Positions 10,131 to 18,013 of a DNA stretch of 27,289 nt are shown here, in pieces. The stretch comes from Candidatus Competibacteraceae bacterium. GTDB taxonomy: Bacteria; Pseudomonadota; Gammaproteobacteria; Competibacterales; Competibacteraceae. How positions within the stretch are numbered: the stretch's first letter is position 1; every line of letters begins with the position of its first letter. The DNA is taken from NCBI GenBank assembly GCA_020445045.1, contig JAGRHI010000246.1, positions 1 to 27,289 on the forward strand, in the 5' to 3' direction. The notes under the pieces were generated by a model. That model did not search any database and was not told the origin of the DNA. It saw nothing but the letters and a program-made list of their open reading frames with translations. Position numbers and translations under genes: made by a program.

Positions 10131-10415
10131 TATCCTCTTTACATCCCTAACTTGAATATTGACACCGTCTTTTCAATCTGTTCAGTCTATCCACTTTTCT
10201 GACTTTTCTCACCTACGCTAAGAGCAAGTTAGTGAATGTTAGAGTGGAAATACGTAATATGTAAAATGATCGGAATAAGTGGCTTGGTAGCTTAGGTTCG
10301 ATTTGAGTGTTGCTTGGTGTTTGGTATACTAACGATGATGATATAAATAGCTTCTTTCGTGCGTTCATAAGAAAAAAGCACTCCTCAAAAACAACTTCAC
10401 GACCACCACAAGAGA
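10131..10415. other. AT-rich divergent intergenic region
   Basis: These 285 bases separate the divergent recombinase and DOMON-like genes and are markedly AT-richer than either. They must hold the promoters of both. One good sigma-70-like site for the forward direction is seen at 10303-10330. A near-tandem CTTTTCTGA/CTTTTCTCA lies near 10194-10211. No gene is supported; a forward ORF starting at 10307 runs into the DOMON-like gene in another frame and has no ribosome binding site. Confidence 0.55.
10303..10330 (+). promoter_or_regulatory. Sigma-70-like promoter for the DOMON-like gene
   Basis: TTGAGT (10303-10308) and TATACT (10325-10330) are separated by 16 bases, and a TG one base before the -10 box gives an extended -10. 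It lies about 85 bases before the ATG at 10416, in AT-rich sequence. The match is 4/6 at -35 and 5/6 at -10. Confidence 0.45.
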
Positions 10416-10958
10416 ATGTCCTTCATCCCCTTGACCCTTCATCCCGCCACACCTTATCCACCCCCTTGGCGCGTGGCGACGCGAGCACGGCGGCGCGGAG
10501 CATGGCTGATGCTCGATTACCGGATCGAGGGCGATTCGACCAAGCTGTTATTTCCCGCCTCTAGCAAGCCCCACCGCACCGACGGGCTCTGGCGCCACAC
10601 CTGCTGTGAAGCATTCCTCGTGGTGGATGGCCAACCGGGCTACCACGAATTCAATTTCTCCCCCTCGACCGCTTGGGCGGTTTATCGGTTTACCGGCTAC
10701 CGCGCGGGGATGAACCCCGCCGCCGTGAACCCACCGCCACGGGTCAACTCGTGGATCCATCCAGATCGGTTCGAACTGCAAGCGATCGCGCATCTCGACG
10801 GACCGCCAGCGGGCGCGGCGTGGCGGCTCGCCGTGGCGACTGTCATCGAAGCACGGGACGGCGGTTTGTCGTACTGGGCGCTTCACCATCCGTCAGGTCC
10901 GCCGGATTTTCATCACCCCGACGGCTTCGTCCTCCAATTGGAATCTTCCGCCGCTTGA
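10416..10958 (+). CDS. DOMON-like domain protein
   Basis: A 180-residue protein resembling the small bacterial DOMON-like family. It starts with LTLHPATP, then has the marker segments GLWRHTCCEAFL (about 57-68) and YHEFNFSPSTAWAVYRF (about 76-92). DOMON folds are beta sandwiches that often bind sugar or haem, but the ligand of this family is not established. No signal peptide or membrane helix is seen, so it is probably cytoplasmic. The ATG fits the family N-terminus although its ribosome binding site is poor. It is expressed from its own likely promoter at 10303-10330 and is followed by a hairpin at 11010-11035. Confidence 0.75.
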   Translation: MSFIPLTLHPATPYPPPWRVATRARRRGAWLMLDYRIEGDSTKLLFPASSKPHRTDGLWRHTCCEAFLVVDGQPGYHEFNFSPSTAWAVYRFTGYRAGMNPAAVNPPPRVNSWIHPDRFELQAIAHLDGPPAGAAWRLAVATVIEARDGGLSYWALHHPSGPPDFHHPDGFVLQLESSAA

Positions 10959-11009
10959 TCGATCATCCGCCCCCGCCTACGATACCCGCCTCCATCATTT
11001 ACGAAACCC

Positions 11010-11035
11010 GCCGGTTCACCGAAAACCGAACCGGC
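11010..11035. repeat. 8-bp-stem hairpin before the acetyltransferase gene
   Basis: GCCGGTTC (11010-11017) pairs perfectly with GAACCGGC (11028-11035) over a 10-base loop. It lies between the DOMON-like stop and the acetyltransferase ATG, 27 bases before the latter. No U-tract follows, so an intrinsic terminator is doubtful; it may be a leader structure or an operator. Confidence 0.4.
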
Positions 11036-11062
11036 CTCCGCACATGATCGAATTCTGTCGCC

Positions 11063-13705
11063 ATGACTATCCGAAACCTTGAGTACCTGTTCAAACCAGA
11101 CACGATCGCCTTGATTTGCGGCGGCGGCGACAGCGAAGCCATCATCATTCGCAACTTGATGAACGGTGGTTTCATCGGGCCGATCATGCCGGTGGACACC
11201 AAACGCTGGGCCCTGGCGGGCGCCCTCGCCTATCGCGATATCGCCAGTCTGCCCCTGGCCCCGGCGTTGGCCATCATCACCCGACCGCTCAAGGAAGTGC
11301 CGGCGCTGATCCAACAGTTGGGCGAGCGTGGCGCGCGGGCGGCGGTGCTCACCAGCGAAACCCGCGGCATCCCGCAAGCCGAACGCGAAACGCTGTTCCA
11401 GGCGATTCTGGACGCCGCCGAACCTTATCTACTGCGCGTGCTGGGCCCTTCTTCCCAAGGGTTCAGCGTGCCGCTGTCCAACCTCAACGTCAGTCTGAAC
11501 CGCCAATCGCTGCTGCCTGGCCAGATCGCCTTGGTCACCGAGTCCGGCACCATCGCGCAAACCGCGCTCGATATCGGCAATCACTATGGTTTCGGATTCA
11601 GCCATCTCATCCACCTGGGCGACAGCCTCGACGTGGACCTGGCCGACATGCTCGATTACCTGGCCGGGGACTACCGTACCCGAGCAATCCTGCTGTACCT
11701 GGAAAACATTGGCGATGCCCGCAAGTTCATGTCGGCGGCACGGCACGCGGCGCGCGTCAAACCCGTCATCGTGCTGAAACCGCGCCGCCATCCCAAGGAA
11801 CCCGACGACGCCGTGTACGATGCCGCCTTCCGCCGCGCCGGCCTGCTGCGGGTGGAAGACAACGACGAGCTGCTGCAGATGGTCGAGGTACTGAAAGCGG
11901 CCAAGCTCCTGAACAATGACCGTCTGGCCATCCTCGGCAACAGTTCCAGCATGAGCCTGCTGGCCACCGACACGCTCTATCACTTCGGCGGGCGGCTGGC
12001 GCAATTCTCCGAGGCCACCCAGCAGGGCTTGGAAAAACTGATCGAACCCAACGCCCCGCCCAACCCGGTCGATCTCGGCGATCAGGCCGATGTCAAGGCC
12101 TATCAACAAGCCCTGGATCTCCTGCTGGCGGACCCAGGCGTGGATGGTGTGCTGGTCATCAAGACGCCCAGCGCGCTCAGCGACGCCACGGCGGTGGCCG
12201 ACGCGCTGATTCAGCGCCTGCCCGATCAACGCTGTTGCGTCATCGCCAGCTTTCCCGGCCCGATCACCGGGCAGGAAGCGCGGCGCCATCTGCTGGAGCG
12301 GCAAGTCCCGACCTACGAAACCGCCAGCGGCGCGGTGCGGGCTTTCATGCGGATCGTACAGTACAAGCGTAACCAGGCGCTGCTGATGGAAACCCCGCCT
12401 TCGCTACCAGAGGAGTTCACCGCCGACGTCGCCGCGGCGCGAGCCTTGATCGCCGACTCGTTGGCCAGCGGCCGTCGCTACCTCAACGAGTACGAGGCCA
12501 TGCAACTGTTGGCCGCCTACCGCATCCCGGTCGCGGAAACCCAGTTCGCCGACTCGCCGGCCGAGGCCGAGGCCATCGCCGCCCGGCTGAGCCAGCCCGT
12601 GGCCTTGAAGATCATGTCGCCGGACATCGGCGCGAAATCGCAGATCGGCGGAGTCGTGCGTTATCTGAACAGCCCCGAAGCGGTCGGTCAGGCCGCCGCC
12701 GCCATGCTTGCGCAACTGCACGCCGTGGCACCGGCGGCCAAATTCGATGGCTTCGCGCTCCAGCCCATCATCCCCCGGGAGGGCGCCTACGAAATCGCTC
12801 TGGGCGTACGCTCCGGCGAGCGATTTGGCCCCGTGATCTGTTTCGGCCAGGGCGGAACGGAAGCCGAGATCATCAACGACATGGCCTACGGCCTGCCGCC
12901 GCTCAACATGCACCTGGCGCGCGAGATCATGGCGCAGACCCGCATCTATCAACGCCTGCGCTACAGCCTGCTGCGCCGTGTCGACCTCAACGCCATGGCG
13001 TTGACCCTGGTCAAGGTCTCGCAAATGGTGATCGACCTGGACGAACTGGTCGAACTGGATATCAACCCACTGCGGCTCAACGCCCGGGGCGTGGTGGCGC
13101 TGGACGCCCGAGTACAGCTCACCCCCAAGGCGCCGGCCCACCGTCTGGCGATTCGCCCCTACCCGAAGGAGCTCGAGGAAACGCTCTCACCGAACGACGA
13201 AAAGGAACTGCTGCTACGCCCGGTGCTGCCGGAGGATGAACCGTCGTTGCAAGCGCTGGTATCGCGCGCCTCGCCCGAAGATCTGCGCTTGCGCTTCTTC
13301 CAGCCGATCCGCGAACTGTCGCACCACATGGCGGCGGCGCTGACCCAAATCGACTACCATCGGGAAATGGCGCTGGTGGCGGTCGGCCCCGGGCTGCCCG
13401 GCAAGGCGGAGATTTACGGGATCGTCAACCTCAGCGCCGACCCGAACGGCGAGCGGGCGGAATATTCGATCATCGTCGATCGGGCGATGATGCGGCTAGG
13501 TTTGGGCAACTTGCTGATGCGGCGCATCATCGATTATGCGCGCCAGCGTGGCATCGGCGAAATCTACGGAGAAGTGTTACAGGAAAACAAACCCATGTTG
13601 CAGTTGGACCGCGCGCTGGGTTTCACCATCCACACCGATCAGGATGATCCCAGCGTAAAGCATGTTATTCTGAAACTGCACTGTATCGACTCGTCCGCGG
13701 GATAA
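11063..13705 (+). CDS. Pat-type protein acetyltransferase with acyl-CoA synthetase-like part
   Basis: An 880-residue protein of the PatZ/YfiQ type, whose members acetylate lysines on metabolic enzymes such as acetyl-CoA synthetase. The order is an N-terminal CoA-binding Rossmann domain (about 5-135), a succinyl-CoA-ligase-like domain with VTESGTIAQTA (about 150-290), an ATP-grasp domain (about 470-700) and a GNAT domain (about 715-880) with an acetyl-CoA loop RLGLGNLLMRR near 810. The histidine used for phosphotransfer in active ADP-forming acyl-CoA synthetases is not seen in the expected region (near 236-250), as in known Pat proteins, so the synthetase part is probably sensory rather than catalytic. 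It is followed after 4 bases by a response regulator, suggesting co-transcription. Which proteins it acetylates is unknown. Confidence 0.9.
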   Translation: MTIRNLEYLFKPDTIALICGGGDSEAIIIRNLMNGGFIGPIMPVDTKRWALAGALAYRDIASLPLAPALAIITRPLKEVPALIQQLGERGARAAVLTSETRGIPQAERETLFQAILDAAEPYLLRVLGPSSQGFSVPLSNLNVSLNRQSLLPGQIALVTESGTIAQTALDIGNHYGFGFSHLIHLGDSLDVDLADMLDYLAGDYRTRAILLYLENIGDARKFMSAARHAARVKPVIVLKPRRHPKEPDDAVYDAAFRRAGLLRVEDNDELLQMVEVLKAAKLLNNDRLAILGNSSSMSLLATDTLYHFGGRLAQFSEATQQGLEKLIEPNAPPNPVDLGDQADVKAYQQALDLLLADPGVDGVLVIKTPSALSDATAVADALIQRLPDQRCCVIASFPGPITGQEARRHLLERQVPTYETASGAVRAFMRIVQYKRNQALLMETPPSLPEEFTADVAAARALIADSLASGRRYLNEYEAMQLLAAYRIPVAETQFADSPAEAEAIAARLSQPVALKIMSPDIGAKSQIGGVVRYLNSPEAVGQAAAAMLAQLHAVAPAAKFDGFALQPIIPREGAYEIALGVRSGERFGPVICFGQGGTEAEIINDMAYGLPPLNMHLAREIMAQTRIYQRLRYSLLRRVDLNAMALTLVKVSQMVIDLDELVELDINPLRLNARGVVALDARVQLTPKAPAHRLAIRPYPKELEETLSPNDEKELLLRPVLPEDEPSLQALVSRASPEDLRLRFFQPIRELSHHMAAALTQIDYHREMALVAVGPGLPGKAEIYGIVNLSADPNGERAEYSIIVDRAMMRLGLGNLLMRRIIDYARQRGIGEIYGEVLQENKPMLQLDRALGFTIHTDQDDPSVKHVILKLHCIDSSAG

Positions 13706-13709
13706 TTTC

Positions 13710-13738
13710 ATGAGTGAAAAGAATGAAATGAGTGAAAA
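13710..13738 (+). repeat. Duplicated start-codon segment
   Basis: The 11-base ATGAGTGAAAA is present at 13710-13720 and 13728-13738, 18 bases apart and in frame. The protein therefore has two possible starts six codons apart with the same first residues. Confidence 0.85.
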
Positions 13739-14099
13739 ACGGCTGCTAGTGGTCGACGACGAACCGGAATTCGGCGAACTCGTCAGCAAGGTGGCTTCCG
13801 ACCTCGGCTATCAAGTACGGGTCGTCACCGACGGCCGCACTTTCCAACAGGCGTATTTCGAACTGCATCCCACCCTGATCGTCATGGACATGGTGATGCC
13901 GGAAATGGATGGCAACGAACTGGTATTGTGGCTGGTGGAGCAACACTATGAGGCCAATCTGATCATCATCACCGGCTACAGCCCCGACTACGCCAAGGAT
14001 GCCCGCCTGCTGGCGGAATTCAAGGGGTTGCGTTCGGTGATCACCTTGACCAAGCCGATCCGGCTGGCCAAGCTGCGCGAAGTGCTGAGCGAGGGTTGA
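13710..14099 (+). CDS. Single-domain response regulator (CheY-like)
   Basis: A 129-residue receiver domain with no output domain. The acidic pair is D16-D17, the phospho-acceptor D60 (VMDMVMPEMDG), the switch threonine T88 and the conserved lysine K115 (TKP). It should be phosphorylated by a partner kinase and act by protein-protein contact. The 5' end holds a duplication: ATGAGTGAAAA occurs at 13710 and again, in frame, at 13728, giving MSEKNE then MSEKR, so either ATG may be used; neither has a strong ribosome binding site. The gene lies between the acetyltransferase and the CheB-CheR fusion. A link between phosphorelay and acetylation is inferred from position only. Confidence 0.88.
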   Translation: MSEKNEMSEKRLLVVDDEPEFGELVSKVASDLGYQVRVVTDGRTFQQAYFELHPTLIVMDMVMPEMDGNELVLWLVEQHYEANLIIITGYSPDYAKDARLLAEFKGLRSVITLTKPIRLAKLREVLSEG

Positions 14100-14180
14100 A
14101 CCAGCGTTCCGCCATGCGGCGGGCCATGTGCCCGGCTCCCCTCATCCGGCTCCATCCTTTTTGACCCGCCAGAACCAAAT

Positions 14181-17100
14181 ATGCAAGAGTCTTCTTCCCA
14201 GCACGGCACCACTCCCTCCAGCCCGATCTACTATGTCGGGGTTGGCGCCTCGGCCGGCGGATTGGAGGCGCTGGAGGCGTTCTTCTCGCACATGGCGGCC
14301 GACAGCGGCATGGCCTTCATCGTCATCCAGCACCTTTCGCCCGACTACAAGAGCATGATGGTCGAGCTGCTCTCCAAGCGCACCGCCATGCCGGTGCAAC
14401 GGGCCGAGGAAGGCATGCGGGTCGAGGCCAACTCGGTTTACCTGATCCCGCCCAAGAAAAATCTGTCCATCTTCCACGGCAAGCTGCTGCTGAGCGAATC
14501 GGACCGCTCGCGCGGGCTGAATCTGCCCATCGACGTATTCTTGCGCTCGCTGGCCGACGACCAAGCCGACAAGGCAATCGGCATCATCCTCTCGGGTACC
14601 GGCAGCGACGGGGTGCGCGGCATCCGGGCGATCAAGGAAGCCGGCGGGATGGTGATGGTGCAAAGCGAGGAATCCGCCCGCTTCGACGGCATGCCGCGGT
14701 CGGCCATCTCCACCGGACTGACCGACTGCATCCTGCCCCCGGACGAAATGCCGGAAAAGCTGCTGTCCTTCGCCCGCCACCCCTACGCCGCCAAGACCGA
14801 TCGCCCACCCGTATTGTTGACGGACGAAGACAATCTGATGCGTATCTTCGCCCTGCTGCGCGAGCGCACCCGGGTGGATTTCACCTATTACAAGCCCAGC
14901 ACCGTGGCCCGGCGTATCGAACGGCGCATCGCGATCTACCAGCTTCAAGATCTGCGCGATTACGTGCGCTACATGGAAGCCAATCCGAGCGAAGTGAACA
15001 CGCTCTACCGCGAACTGCTGATCGGAGTCACCAGCTTCTTTCGCGATCGCGAGGTGTTCGACGAACTGGAAACGCAGCACTTGCCCCGCTTGTTCGAGCG
15101 GACGAACAATCAAGAGGTGCGTTTCTGGGTGGCTGGCTGCTCCACCGGCGAGGAAGCCTATTCGCTGGCCATGCTGAGCCGCGAAGTTCTGGAACAGATG
15201 GAAAAACGGTTGGAGGTCAAGATCTTCGCCACCGATATCGACCGCGACGCCATCCTGCGCGCCAGCGGCGGCATCTATTCGGATGGCATCGTCGCCGACC
15301 TGCCGCCGAAGCTCATGACCAAGTATTTCCATTACAAGGAAGACCGCTATCAGATCGACCGCTCCATCCGCGAAATGGTGGTGTTCGCCCAGCACAATCT
15401 GATCAAGGACCCGCCGTTCACCAACATCGAACTGGTCAGTTGCCGTAATCTGCTGATCTACCTGCAACCGGTGTTGCAGCGCAAGGCAATGGAGATGATG
15501 AACTTCTCGCTCAATCCGCAGGGCGTTCTGCTGCTGGGCACCAGCGAAACGACCGGGGAAATGGCCGATCTGTTCGATCCCCTGCACCAGAAATACAAAA
15601 TTTACGCCTCCAAGGGTAAACGCCGCCCGAATGCCGAAAAACCGAATTTCACCCTTTTCCAGGAACCCCGTTTCACGCAGGACCGCAGCCAACCAGCAAC
15701 CAGCGGCCGCCTGTCCCGCGCTCAGGAGGAAGAACGCCTGCTCAGCCGCTTTCTGCAGGCGTTGGTCGGCGACTACCTGCCACTGGTGGTGGTGGTCAAC
15801 GAGCAACTGGAAGCGCTGCATATCTTCGGCGACCCGGAAGGCTACCTCCGACTGCCCTCCGGCAAACTGATCAACGACATCACCAAGATCGCCACCAAGG
15901 ATCTGGCCATCCCGCTGGCCACCGGCCTGCAAAAAGTGTTCAAGTCCGGCGAGGAGCTGAAATACACCAGCATCCGCACCAAATGGCGCGACGAAACCAA
16001 AACGGTGCAGATTCGCATCCGCCCGCTGCCGGGGAAACGCGGGCAAGAGCTGTTGGCGGCGATCTTCATCGAAGATCTGGCCACGCGGCAGGAGGATCGG
16101 AACGGCAACGAGGCGCAGGTATACGACCTCGGTCAGGAGGTCGAGCAGCGCATCCACGATCTGGAGCAGGAGCTGCAATTCACCCGGGAAAACCTGCAAG
16201 CCACCATCGAGGAACTGGAAACGGCCAACGAGGAACTGCAGGCCACCAACGAGGAACTGCTGGCCAGTAACGAGGAACTGCAAAGCACCAACGAAGAGTT
16301 GCAATCGGTCAACGAAGAGCTGCATACGGTCAACGCCGAGCACCAGAGCAAGATCATCGAGCTGACCGAACTCACCAACGATCTGGACAACCTGATGGCC
16401 AGTACCCGGATTGCGACCTTGTTTCTCGACGAAAACCTGGCCATTCGCCGATTCACGCCCGCGACCCGACGCATCTTCAAGATTCTGGACGGTGACATCG
16501 GCCGCCCAATCAATCATCTGCTGCACAATCTGGACATCGACCTGTTTGGGATCATCAAGGAAGTGGCCGAAACCGCCATCGAGCAGGAACAGGAAGTCCG
16601 CACCGACGAAGGCGCCTGGTTCCTGATGCGAGTGCTACCCTATTATGTCGGGGTGCGCACCATTGCCGGGGTGGTGTTGGCCTTCATCGACATCAACCTG
16701 TTGAAAACCACCCGCGACGCGCTGAACGAGCGCGAGACTCGGCTGTCTAGCCTCTACCGCGCCACGCCAGTGGGAATCGGCCGGGTCGCCAACCGGGTAT
16801 TCCTGGAACTCAACGACCAACTATGCCAGTTGTTCGGCTACTCCCGCGCCGAGTTGATCGGCCAGAGCGCGCGTCTGCTGTATCCCTCGCTCCAGGAATT
16901 CGAGCGCGTCGGCAAGGATCTATACGAACAGATCCGGCTGCACGGGGTGGGGACGGTGGAAACCTGTTGGCAGCGTAAGAACGGCACGCCCCTGCCGATC
17001 CTGCTCAACGCCTCGGCGCTGAATCCGGACAACCCGGAAGAGGGCGCGATCTTCACCGTGCTGGATCTCTCCACGCACCGCATGGCGGTGGCGCGCGCGA

Positions 17101-17936
17101 AGGCCAGCGAGGAACGTTTCCGGCAACTGTTCGACACCATGGCGGAAGGCGTGGTGTATCAGAACGAGCGCGGCGAAATCATCTCGGTCAACCCGGCCGC
17201 CGAGCGCATTCTCGGCCGGCCGGCCGACCGGATCGCGGGGTGGACCTCCGCCGATCCCCAGTGGCAAGCGCTCCGCGAGGACGGCACGGTTTTGCCTCCC
17301 GACCAGCATCCGTCCCTGATCGCCCTGCGGACCGGCCAACCGGTAACGGCCGCCGTGATGGGCATACACCATCCCGCGCTCGAACAAACCCGCTGGCTCC
17401 GGGTCAATGCCATTCCTCTGTTCGAACCGGGCACACCCAAACCCACGCAGGTTTATGCCACCTTCAACGACATCACCGCCAGGCTGGAGGCGACACGCGA
17501 ACTGAAGCGCATTCAGGACGAGTTGCGCGAATCGGAGCGCTTCGCGCGGGCGGCGCTGGACGCCGTCTCGGCTTGCGTCGCCATCCTCGACGAAAACGGG
17601 ACTATCCTGATAGTGAACAAAGCTTGGCGTGATCTTGCCAGCGCGCGTTCGGGGCCGTTGACCGGTCTACTGGAGGGGAGCAACTACCTGCAAGCCTGCG
17701 AGCACCCGCAAGATGCCGCCACCGAGGAAGCGTCCGCCTTCGCCGTGGGAATTCGTGCCGTACTCGCTGGAACGCGCCCGCGATTCATCCAGCATGATTC
17801 GTCCCGCCGGGCGTTGTCGGAACAATGCACACTGCTCAGGCGCGCCACCAGTTTGCCCGGCGACGGGCCGATGCGCGTCATCGTGATTCACGAATGCACG
17901 GGTGCCATCGCAACGAGCGAACAACCGCGACAATAA
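14181..17936 (+). CDS. CheB-CheR fusion with coiled coil and PAS domains
   Basis: This 1251-residue protein joins a CheB-type methylesterase (about 15-195; Ser24 in GASAGG, His51 in IQHLSP, Asp143 in GTGSDG) to a CheR-type methyltransferase (about 215-480; SAM-binding GCSTGEE at 319-325, then CRNLLIYL). A linker leads into a heptad coiled coil (about 650-735) and at least three to four PAS-like domains (about 740-850, 855-975, 980-1100, 1115-1230). Both enzyme centres look intact. There is no receiver domain before CheB and no histidine kinase domain at the C-terminus, although many relatives have one. The separate hybrid kinase 77 bases downstream may supply it. No chemoreceptor or flagellar gene is in the window, so the substrate may not be a classical chemoreceptor. 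The ribosome binding site of the ATG is weak. It ends in TAATAA. Confidence 0.93.
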   Translation: MQESSSQHGTTPSSPIYYVGVGASAGGLEALEAFFSHMAADSGMAFIVIQHLSPDYKSMMVELLSKRTAMPVQRAEEGMRVEANSVYLIPPKKNLSIFHGKLLLSESDRSRGLNLPIDVFLRSLADDQADKAIGIILSGTGSDGVRGIRAIKEAGGMVMVQSEESARFDGMPRSAISTGLTDCILPPDEMPEKLLSFARHPYAAKTDRPPVLLTDEDNLMRIFALLRERTRVDFTYYKPSTVARRIERRIAIYQLQDLRDYVRYMEANPSEVNTLYRELLIGVTSFFRDREVFDELETQHLPRLFERTNNQEVRFWVAGCSTGEEAYSLAMLSREVLEQMEKRLEVKIFATDIDRDAILRASGGIYSDGIVADLPPKLMTKYFHYKEDRYQIDRSIREMVVFAQHNLIKDPPFTNIELVSCRNLLIYLQPVLQRKAMEMMNFSLNPQGVLLLGTSETTGEMADLFDPLHQKYKIYASKGKRRPNAEKPNFTLFQEPRFTQDRSQPATSGRLSRAQEEERLLSRFLQALVGDYLPLVVVVNEQLEALHIFGDPEGYLRLPSGKLINDITKIATKDLAIPLATGLQKVFKSGEELKYTSIRTKWRDETKTVQIRIRPLPGKRGQELLAAIFIEDLATRQEDRNGNEAQVYDLGQEVEQRIHDLEQELQFTRENLQATIEELETANEELQATNEELLASNEELQSTNEELQSVNEELHTVNAEHQSKIIELTELTNDLDNLMASTRIATLFLDENLAIRRFTPATRRIFKILDGDIGRPINHLLHNLDIDLFGIIKEVAETAIEQEQEVRTDEGAWFLMRVLPYYVGVRTIAGVVLAFIDINLLKTTRDALNERETRLSSLYRATPVGIGRVANRVFLELNDQLCQLFGYSRAELIGQSARLLYPSLQEFERVGKDLYEQIRLHGVGTVETCWQRKNGTPLPILLNASALNPDNPEEGAIFTVLDLSTHRMAVARAKASEERFRQLFDTMAEGVVYQNERGEIISVNPAAERILGRPADRIAGWTSADPQWQALREDGTVLPPDQHPSLIALRTGQPVTAAVMGIHHPALEQTRWLRVNAIPLFEPGTPKPTQVYATFNDITARLEATRELKRIQDELRESERFARAALDAVSACVAILDENGTILIVNKAWRDLASARSGPLTGLLEGSNYLQACEHPQDAATEEASAFAVGIRAVLAGTRPRFIQHDSSRRALSEQCTLLRRATSLPGDGPMRVIVIHECTGAIATSEQPRQ
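16227..16343 (+). repeat. 21-bp periodic repeats coding a heptad coiled coil
   Basis: AAC-starting units recur at exactly 21-base intervals (16227, 16248, 16269, 16290, 16311, 16332), each coding NEELxxx-type heptads. This coiled coil between CheR and PAS is a recurring part of the family and probably carries dimerisation or signal transfer. The DNA copies have diverged, so it is an old repeat. Confidence 0.85.
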
Positions 17937-18000
17937 TAAAGCCAGGCGCTGAATGGCCCAACGCACCGCGACGTGCCGGGCCCGCCTGTCACGATCCAAC

Positions 18001-18008
18001 GGAGAAGG
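18001..18008 (+). promoter_or_regulatory. Ribosome binding site fixing the hybrid kinase start
   Basis: GGAGAAGG lies 5 bases before the ATG at 18014. It supports this start over an in-frame ATG at 17825 inside the upstream gene. Confidence 0.75.
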
Positions 18009-18013
18009 GCCAC

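Noticed and set aside
10307..10564. 85-codon forward ORF at the DOMON-like promoter
   Set aside because: It begins inside the likely promoter, lacks a ribosome binding site and runs out of frame into the DOMON-like gene.
11429..13141. Reverse ORFs of 291 and 245 codons opposite the acetyltransferase gene
   Set aside because: Both mirror a conserved coding region and have shadow-type composition; no ribosome binding site or domain.
14142..16526. 794-codon reverse ORF opposite the CheB-CheR gene
   Set aside because: It is fully antisense to a protein with intact CheB and CheR active sites. The product is rich in Gln, Val, Leu and His, as expected from reading GC-rich coding sequence backwards, and shows no domain.
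17825..18013. Longer start for the hybrid kinase
   Set aside because: The extra 63 codons overlap the end of the CheB-CheR gene in another frame and have no family resemblance; GGAGAAGG precedes the ATG at 18014.
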